Shown one piece after another: positions 56,010 to 64,000 of a stretch of 64,000 nucleotides of DNA; position 1 is the first letter of the stretch; each line of letters begins with the position of its first letter. The translations under genes were made by a program, and so were the position numbers. Origin of the DNA: Tetragonia tetragonoides (Eukaryota; Streptophyta; Magnoliopsida; Caryophyllales; Aizoaceae); assembly GCA_038025085.1 (NCBI GenBank), contig CM076145.1:49455206-49519205 (forward strand), given 5' to 3'. The notes beneath the pieces were generated by a model. It did not search any database. It was not told the origin of the DNA and saw nothing but the letters and a program-made list of their open reading frames with translations.

Positions 56010-58745
56010 CTTCCTTCGCCCAAACTTCTCTGGGGGGCGTCTATCATGACCCTAGATTACCCTCGGTGCCCCTGGAGGGGCATTCGAATCACCGAACTTC
56101 GATATCACCCATGTCTTTGGTGTTTTTAATCTTACAAAAGTGTCCCGTAAAAAGCCCTTCCAAGCCTATCAAGGACTGGATAAGCGACCCCGATGGTCTC
56201 CTATGTGTTTTATGGGTGTTTCGTGCGATATGGTGCGAAAATATCTACCTTCGTTCCGTGGCCTCTCTGAAGCTCAAAATACGTGTATTAGCCTTCGTTT
56301 TCGGCTTCCCGTGCCCCAAGTGTCAGTTTTGCCCAAACTTCTCCGGGGGGTCTATCATGACCCTAGACTACTCTCGGTGTCCCGGGAGGGACATCCGGGT
56401 CCCCGAATTTTGATATCACTTATGCCTTTCGTGTTCCGGCGCTTCACCATTGTCCCGTAAAACGCCATTCCAAGCCTAACAGGGACCAGATAAGCTACCC
56501 CAAGGGCCTCTCATGTCCCTAGGGGCGTCCCTAGTGTGAAAATATCTACCTTCGTTTCGGGGCCTCCCGCAAGCCCAAAAAACGTGGATTATAGCCTTCG
56601 TTTTCGGCTTCCCGGACCCGCTTCTCTGGGGGGTTTATCATGACCCTAGACAACCCGCGGTGCCACGGGAGGGACATTGAGATCCCTGAACTTCAATATC
56701 ACACATGCCTTTGGTGTTCGGCTAGTACACCAGTGTCCCGTAAAATGCATTTCCAAGCCCATCATGTACAGTATAAACGACCATGAGGGTCTCCCATGTC
56801 TCTTAGGGGTGTTCTGTGCGATGTGGTTTGATAATATCCACCTTCACTTTGGGGCCTCCCAGAAGCCCAAAAAACGTGGATTATTATAGCCTTCGTTTTC
56901 GGCATCCTGGGGTCCGAGTGTCATTTTTGCCCAAACTTTTCCGGGAGGTCTATCATACCCTAGATTACCCTCGTTGCCTGGTGAGAGACATATGGATCCC
57001 CGAACTTTTATATCACCGATGCCTTTGGTGTTCTGACTTTTACACTAGTATCTTGTAAAACTCCCTTCCAAGCTTATCAGTGACCGAATAAGCGACCACG
57101 AGGGCCTCCCATGTCTCCTGGGGTGTTCCCTGCGATGTGGTGTGAAAATATCCACTTTCGTTTCGGGGTCTCCCAGAAGCCCAAAAAACGTGGATTATAG
57201 CCTTCGTTTTCGGCGTCTTGGGGCCCGGATGTCATTTTTTCCCAAACTTATTCGGGGACCTATCATGACCCTAGATTACCCTTAGTGCCCCGGGAGAGAC
57301 ATCCGGATCCCCGAACTTTGATGTCACCCATGCCTTTGGTGTTACGGCTCTTACACAAGTGTCTTGTAAAACGCCCTTCCACATCTATCAGGGACCGGCT
57401 AAGCGACCTCGAGGGCCTCCATGCCCCCTAGGGGTGTTCTGTGCGATATGGTGTGAAAATATCTACCTTCATTTTGGGGCCTCCCGAAAGCCCAAAAAAC
57501 ATGGATTATAACATTCGTTTTCGGCTTCCAGGGGCCCTGGTGTCATTTTTGCCCAATCTTTTTCGGGGAGTCTATCATGACCCTAGAGTACCCTAGGTGC
57601 CTCAGGAGGGACATCCGTACCCCCGAACTTCGATATCACTCATGCATTTGTTGTTCAGACTCTTACACTGGTATCACGTAAAACGCCATTCCAAGCCTAT
57701 CAGGGACCGAATAGGCGACCCCGAGGGCCTCCCATGTTCTCTAAGGGTGTTCCGTGTGATATAGTGCGAAAATATTCACCTTTGTTCCAGGGCCTCCCGT
57801 AAGCCCAATCAAACATGGATGATAGCCTTTCGTTTCGGCTTCCCGGGCTCCAAGTGTCATTTTTGCCCAAACTTCTCCGTGGGGTCTATCATGACCCTAA
57901 ATTGATCTTGGAGCCCCGGGAGGGACATCCGGATCCCCGAACTTTGATATCCCCATGCTTTTGGTGTTCCGACTCTTACACATAAGTGTCCCGTAAAATG
58001 CCTTTCCTAGCCTATTAGGGACCGGATAAGCGACCCCGAGGGCCTCTCATGTTCCCTAAGAGTGTTCCGTGTGATGTGGTGTGAAATAATCCACCTTTGT
58101 TCCAGGGCCTCTCGGAAGCCCAAAAAATGTGGTTTATAGCCTTCGTTTTCGGCTTCTCCGGGCCCGGGTGTCATTTATGCCCAAACTTCTCCGAGGGGTT
58201 TATCATGACCCTAGAGTACCCTCAGTGCCCCGTAGAGAAATCCGGATCCATGAACTTCAATATCACCCATGCCTTTGGTGTTTTGGCTCACACTAGTGTC
58301 TCGTAAAACGCCCTTCCAACCCTATCAGGGAGTGGATAAGCGACCCCGAGGGCCTCCCATGTCCCCCAGGGGTGTTCCGTGCGATGTGGTGCGAAAATAT
58401 CCACCTTCGTTCCGTGGCCTCCTGGAAGCCCAAAAAACGTGGATAGCCTTTGCTTTCGACTTCCGGGGGCCCGATGTCATTTTTGCCCAAACTTTTCCAA
58501 GGGGTCTATCTTGATCTTATAGGACCCTCGATGCCCTGGGAGGGTCATCCGGATCTCCGAACTTTGATATCACCATGCCTTCGGTGTTCAAGCCCTTACA
58601 TTGGTATCCCGTAAAAACGCCCGTACAAGCCTATCATGGACCCGGTAACGAACCCCGGGGGCCTCTTACGTTCCCGAAGATGTCCCGTGCGATGTAGTGC
58701 AAAAATATCCACCTTCATTCTGGACCTCCCGAAAGCCCAAAATGC
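56010..58745. repeat. Satellite array, about nine monomers of roughly 312 bp
   Basis: The anchor GACCCTAGA (or close variant) falls near 56048, 56359, 56642, 56959, 57267, 57579, 57893, 58207 and 58512, a usual spacing of 305-317 bp with one short monomer of 283 bp. Each unit also has TCCCGTAAAA, CGACCCCGAGGGCCTC, GTGCGA.GTGGTG.GAAAAT, AGCCTTCGTTTTCGGCTTC and TTTTGCCCAAACTT. GC content is well above the surroundings. Monomers differ by many substitutions, so the array looks old. Open frames inside it shift from unit to unit and are not taken as genes. Confidence 0.95.
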
Positions 58746-59327
58746 ATGCAAATCTAGCTTAGGGACGCATGTCGCCAAAAGGGGTGAGAGTTAATTTATT
58801 TTGCAAAATATCAATTTTTTTTTCTTTTTTGATAAGAGCAAAATATCAATTACAATCAAAGACTTCAAATTACTAATACAATTACAGATTTTTCGCTAAA
58901 ACTTGCTACACTACTCCTAGGCCCCTAGCATGTTAACATTTGTTTTTTTTTTTCCTGCTCATCCATGTTAACATTTGTTAAGCAAGCAAACTCAAGACAA
59001 AAAAAGCTCCTCAAATTGAAACCCCTTCTCTGATCTTCCCCTCCCCCACTAATTTGACTCTCTCTCCTCAACCAAGCCGGTCGTGATCGGACCATTCACC
59101 GGCTAACCCACCGGCAACATAAAGCTCCGGTTGAAATCTGAAACCCCATTTCACGGATCCAGATTTCAATCACCACTTTTGACAATTATACCGCACACCC
59201 TGATCTCAAACTAATTAGTGAACTTAATCTCATTTCCAGTTTATTGCCACATTGTAAAAACAACAATAATAAGTGATATATCTTCTATAGATCAAGTATC
59301 ATATCTGAATTCTAGCAGCTCCCGAAA
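58746..59327 (+). promoter_or_regulatory. Upstream region and leader of the BIG5-like gene
   Basis: AT-rich DNA follows the satellite, then a C-rich leader (59030-59110, with CTCCCCCACTAATTTGACTC and CCACCGGCAAC). No TATA box is assigned. Only about 580 bp separate the satellite edge from the start codon. Confidence 0.4.
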
Positions 59328-62300
59328 ATGGCGGGTGCTGCTGGTGGTTTTGTTACACGGGCATTTGATACCATGCTCAAGGAGTGCGCTGGGAAAAAGT
59401 ACCCTTCTCTTCAAACAGCCATTCAATCTTATCAAGGTTTGTCATTTTTGAATTTACTCATCTGGGTTTTGTTTAATTTTTTGTGATTTTGATGGGTTTT
59501 GGTGTATTGATTAATGGGTTTGTGTGTTTTTAGATGGGATTAAAGAGGGTAATCAGAAAACGAATGTGGAAGTGAAGCCTGAAGCAGCTGCTGAAGTGAC
59601 AGAGAAAAGGTGAGATCTCTTGTGGGGTTTATGTTCTTATTTTGATTGGTTTATGGTGAATATTTGGGTCATTAAGAGTGTTTTTTAATTATTTTTCGTA
59701 GAATGCTTTTCGAAGAATTTTGGTTAATGAGTAGTGAAATGTGTTATACATGTTTGAAAAGGGTTATTATTATCATAGGGGATTGCTGCTGTTATGATAC
59801 ATGGGATGGGATAGAAGTATGGGTTTCAGGAATTTGAGGTGCTTTGTGGTTTAACATAGAGACATGCCATGGTCAGTCACCAGTGAGTCATGGCTGATTG
59901 GTTTGATAAGTGTTGGAATAACTGATTTATTAACTGGGCTGTTTGACTCATACTTGACAATTGACATGGGAGGTTGTACTATGGTATTAAATATCCGCAA
60001 CGCATCGGTTTTTGAGGTTGCCTATACGCGATATCCCGTCATGTAACGGTGTTATTTATATAGCCGATACTCAACCAATACGCGACCGATATGGCCAGTA
60101 CATACATGACCGATACGGCCGATATAGTTGATAAAAAATTTATGCCGCGACAGGCGCGACTTGATACGCGTCGGCAATTAGTCCGCTTCCACGATGTCGC
60201 GACCGTTTCCGCGATCGCGACCGACACGAGTACACGACACCGCGATTTTGAACCATGGGTTGTACTCTATGTTACATGGACTCGGCTGGGTGGTCCAACG
60301 TGGATATGTATCCAAGTGTCGGACTCGGCGATATTTTCACAATTTAGCATGTTTTTGGCCGAAAATGAAGTGTCGAATGTCCATACCCATGTCCGACACG
60401 GGTACTCAAGGTGAAATGAAGAGTCATGTAACATAGCTTGTACTTCATTGAGGTGGGGAGTGACTTGACTGTATTTGGAGGAAGTTATACGTTTCTGAAA
60501 AGATAATAGCAATGGTTTAACATTTTCAGCTGGAAAACATATCACCAAAAAAATAAATCAATTGTGAGAGGGGAGAAGGCATGGAGCTAAAGAAGTGCAT
60601 TACGTCAGTGACTACTCTTGTGCATGAGAAAGAAGTAAAATATGACTGGGAAAGCTATGTTTGCTTACCTGGAGTAAACCACACACATAAATGCTTTTAT
60701 GTATTGAGGAAGAGGGTCTTTGGAAGTGAATTGACCATGAAACAAATGAGGCATCACAATACGTCTTGAACACCAGAGTATTCATGGAGATATTTGATCA
60801 ATGCCAAGAAGATAGGTAGACATTTTGGTTTTTATTTACTACCAGATGGCCTATGGCTGCCCATCATTCATAGGCATGATCTCTGCTTCCTTCAAATTAT
60901 GATGAGTTCCTGGCTTAGTTATGACAAGTATATGATTATGATGATATTGGAAATTTGTTGAGGGTACTTTTCCACTGTTATCTCCACCGTGCATAGCAAT
61001 CCAAGAAATAATGCCTTTTAGCTTGTTCCTTTATTCTGTGGATGGATAAGATTGTTTCCCTTTTCCTTTTCCCCGCTTTGGGGTGTGAAAGCCTGTTTGG
61101 CCGAACTTATAGTACCACGATTCTCTTTCCCTTCGTAAACTCGATGATGAAATGCTCTTCTGACATCCTTTTAAATAAGAAAAGCACTGCTATAACCATT
61201 GTTCTGTAAATCCCCATTTCATTTATTTGCAGTGAGCCATCTGATGAGGTTATTGACAAAGAAGCTGTGGAATCTCATGGAAATACATCTGTGTGGGCTG
61301 AGCAGGCTGACAAACCAGTGCAGGCCAATGTCTCTATTGCGACTGCATTGTCAAACGCTGGACATACAATAGAAGGAGCTGAAGCGGAGCTTGTTTTGAA
61401 CCCACTTCGACTAGCATTTGAGACAAAGAATGTAAAAGTTGTTGAATTGGCATTAGATTGTCTCCATGTATGTGTTCTCTTCCCCACTTCAACTGCTACA
61501 AGTTCAGATTTATCTCGCTACATTAGTCTTCTGCCTAAACTTATCTTATGTTATGGGAATTGGGCTTACAAAGTAATTGGAAAACATTCTATATTACTTA
61601 CTTCATTCATTTTGGAGCAGAAACTTATTGCTTATGACCATTTGGAGGGTGACCCTGGTTTGGATGGTGGAAAAAACGCACCTCTATTTGCTGACATTCT
61701 AAGCATGGTTTGCGGTTGTGTTGATAACTCTTCCCTGGACAGGCATGTTTTGATGATCATCTGCAAACAATATTAACAAATAAGTGTCTTCATTTGACTA
61801 AACTTTTCTTATTCATTTAACTTCGAGGTTTGTATTTGCAGTACTATTTTGCAAGTATTGAAAGTGCTTCTGACAGCAGTGGCATCAACAAAGTTCAGAG
61901 GTATGAGAAAGGGCATTTTGTGATGACATTATTTTAATTAAATTGTGAACCTGTAATGTAAGAATATTCATTTTACTGGCTCTGGGGCATGCAATTCTGG
62001 TGGATAGAAGAATACTTTTAATTAGAGAGAAGCTAGGATATGAGTATGTTGTTGAAGATTCTAAAGTTCTATGCCACTATGATGCATGGAAATGCAGAGC
62101 AGGTGGTGTTTCCTGTACCAGAAACCTCTCCGTATCATTTTATAAGAAAAGGTTGTGTCTTTGGCAAATTGAAGATGAAAAGTAGGACTCAATTTGAACC
62201 CTTCCTCAACCCCACATTCAACTCTATTGTCTGATATTTTATTTAAGACTTTAGGAGATAAACAGGGGACAAGGGTTATTTTCATAAACCCCTAAAAGAG

Positions 62301-63978
62301 TACATCATCTTTAGGAACACTATTCATAAGGACTGGGAAGGAAACATCACATACTACCATCTCCACCTATCAACAAACGTTGTTATTCCAACATGCTTGT
62401 CCAGGATCTCACCTGATAATGTGTGGTTGTAATATATGGTCATAGCCTCATAAGTGTCTGTTTTCAAGAACTCAACCACTTATTCGTTCAGTCATTCTCA
62501 TTCATTCAAAATTCTTAAACTGTTTTCAAAATATCTTTGTATGGGTCTATCAGAACATCCTCTCTTCTAGCATGCTGCGTACATCTTAAACTTCTCAAAC
62601 CCCGTCCTTGCCGAGATACTCACTGAGCTGCTGTTGTTGTGTCTTAATCAATTGGGGTTGTCTTAGGCCCATGTTTTAATTGAATGATATATATTTGCCC
62701 TAAAAATTGGTAGATGTAAAACCATAATGGACCTACATGATGAGTGAAGGTAACTAGTTTACCATTCATTTCGAACCTAAGATGCGTCGTAAAAAGTCTT
62801 TTGTTCCTTTACTGACAGCCTAGGATACTTTTTGACATGCTCATTGACTGCCAGTATCAGGATTGTTTTGCTAATACTTTACTTCAAATGCAGTGCATGG
62901 AGAACCTTTGCTGGGAGTCATACGAGTATGTTATAACATAGCTCTAAACAGGTATTATTTGCATTTTTTTTGGGAAATCTGAAATTCTTCGTTCTTATCT
63001 GTTATGTTCTCTTTCCTGTTTTTGGCTAAGCAAAACGGTAGGAGGGCATTTCAACGCGTAGCAATCCTTCTGGAGCATAACCATGCCCAGATGGGCCTAC
63101 ATGACTGGGACCCTTCTGTAGTGCCCTTCTTTCTGTAGAAGTTGTGAAGTAGGCACTTCCTTTAGGTGGTCTAGTTTTGCCTTTACACCCAGTCCTCCAA
63201 GGCTGTAGTGAAAAGGTCAGCGCCCAATGTACGTGGCAATGATCAATTCATACCTGGCGGAAAATGGAATCAGGACCTGTCAGCCCTTACAAACACTTGC
63301 TTACATCAACCTCTAAGAAAGTACAATAGTCTTTTTAGTGACTTTTATCTATCTTATGACATTATTTTTATGCATGCCAGTAAGAGTCCTATAAACCAAG
63401 CAACATCAAAGGCAATGTTGACCCAAATGATCAGCATCACATTCCGGAGGATGGAGTCTGATCCGGTATGGGATACATATCTTTCTTTTTATTTCAGAAT
63501 TTTGTTTCCAAAGGGATTTGGAGGCACTATAACTAGGTTATTGTGACTTATTTAGAGTATCAGTCATGTGCCAAAGGAGTTCCCAGATCAAAGTTCAACC
63601 GGTTCTGACACACGCGCAGAGGAAACATCCACTAGTAGTTCAAAGACAGGGGTTGAAGCTGGCTCAGTAGATGGCCAAAATAAGCACGAGATGACACTAG
63701 GAGATGCACTTTCTCACCCAGTCAAAGACGAATCTCTTGTATCCGTAGAGGAACTGCAGAATCTTGCTGGTGGTGCTGATATAAAGGTGTGTACTTGAAT
63801 AACCATTACATACTATGCTGCACTTGGTTTCTGTATTTTAGTTCACATCTTTCTTTATTTTCCCTACCTGCGAGCTCAGGATAGTTGGTTCTGAAATGGA
63901 AATATGATCGATTTTTCAGGGTTTGGAGGCCATGCTGGACAAGGCGGTGCATCTTGAAGATGGGAATAAGATAAAACA
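59328..63978 (+). CDS. BIG5-type brefeldin A-inhibited ARF-GEF (N-terminal part; runs off window)
   Basis: Nine exons give 344 in-frame residues: 59328-59436, 59534-59609, 61233-61467, 61621-61742, 61842-61900, 62894-62951, 63381-63465, 63556-63786, 63920-63978. It starts [20 protein letters not shown] and goes on with [60 protein letters not shown] and [12 protein letters not shown], the DCB part of large ARF-GEFs, then a serine-rich linker and [20 protein letters not shown]. The match is to Arabidopsis BIG5/BEN1/MIN7 as recalled; the protein acts at the trans-Golgi/early endosome in vesicle trafficking and immunity. Sec7 and later domains are beyond the window. The 61743-61841 intron appears to use a GC donor. 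Intron 2 (59610-61232) holds two transposon insertions. Confidence 0.93.
59981..60257. mobile_element. Mutator-like non-autonomous element, 277 bp
   Basis: GGTTGTACT occurs exactly at 59972-59980 and 60258-60266, a 9-bp duplication as in Mutator-like elements. Ends are imperfect inverted repeats: ATGGTATTAAATATCCGC and, reverse-complemented, CATGGTTCAAAATCGCGG. The inside is rich in CG dinucleotides (CGCGACCG, GCCGATA), unlike the surrounding intron. Confidence 0.7.
60267..60436. mobile_element. MITE, 170 bp, inserted at the same target site
   Basis: Ends are perfect 12-bp inverted repeats, CTATGTTACATG. It directly follows one copy of GGTTGTACT, and GCTTGTACT follows it (60436-60444), so the target duplication would be about 8 bp with one mismatch. 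The body has ATATGTATCCAAGTGTCGGA and GCATGTTTTTGGCCGAAAAT. A decayed relative is at 24565-24700. Confidence 0.7.
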
Positions 63979-64000
63979 GTATGTTCAGTTCTGAAATATT

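Noticed and set aside
55926..58514. Open frames of 70-149 codons in the 56-58.5 kb region
   Set aside because: They come from GC-rich satellite monomers, change frame between units and match no protein family.
63040..63280. Possible organelle-derived insert in BIG5 intron 6
   Set aside because: The sequence is less AT-rich than its surroundings, but I could not recognise a plastid or mitochondrial gene in it.

Overview
The window is nuclear DNA of a flowering plant. Genes are split by many GT-AG introns, intergenic DNA is AT-rich, and introns hold small plant transposons (hAT, Stowaway, Harbinger-type, SINE and LINE pieces). The proteins match broadly conserved plant families. The flavour is eudicot, perhaps Caryophyllales-like because of the quinoprotein dehydrogenase-like gene, but this is a weak inference.

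Left third, plus strand, mostly intact housekeeping genes: the 3' part of an RWD-domain protein (211-6067), a GDH-like amino-acid dehydrogenase with an N-terminal zinc-finger-like module (8291-16370), and a PP2A B55 regulatory subunit (19392-29058). Their introns carry a LINE remnant, SINEs and MITEs.

Middle, 29-56 kb, rearranged. It holds a 5'-truncated LINE with target-site duplication, a PIG-C-like pseudogene with three frameshifts, a locally duplicated block (about 33.0-34.7 kb and 39.2-40.9 kb; one copy has gained a MITE), and a minus-strand gene of unrecognised family with one apparent frameshift. Further right are a short KIN17-like gene whose 3' end sits in nested inverted repeats, an intact VMA21-like V-ATPase assembly gene, a 569-bp hAT element, a PQQ-type dehydrogenase-like gene with an in-frame stop plus a detached copy of one of its exons, and a degenerate Ran GTPase with duplicated exons.

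Right end: a roughly 312-bp satellite array (about nine monomers, 56.0-58.7 kb), then the 5' part of a BIG5-type ARF-GEF (59328 to window end). Its second intron has two different elements inserted at what looks like the same target site.

The genes do not form a functional cluster. The clearest biological leads are the GDH-like enzyme whose canonical catalytic Lys and Asp are both replaced, and the turnover of gene fragments, palindromes and duplications between 30 and 56 kb. All exon limits were read by eye from splice signals, reading-frame continuity and recalled family sequence. No alignment was run.
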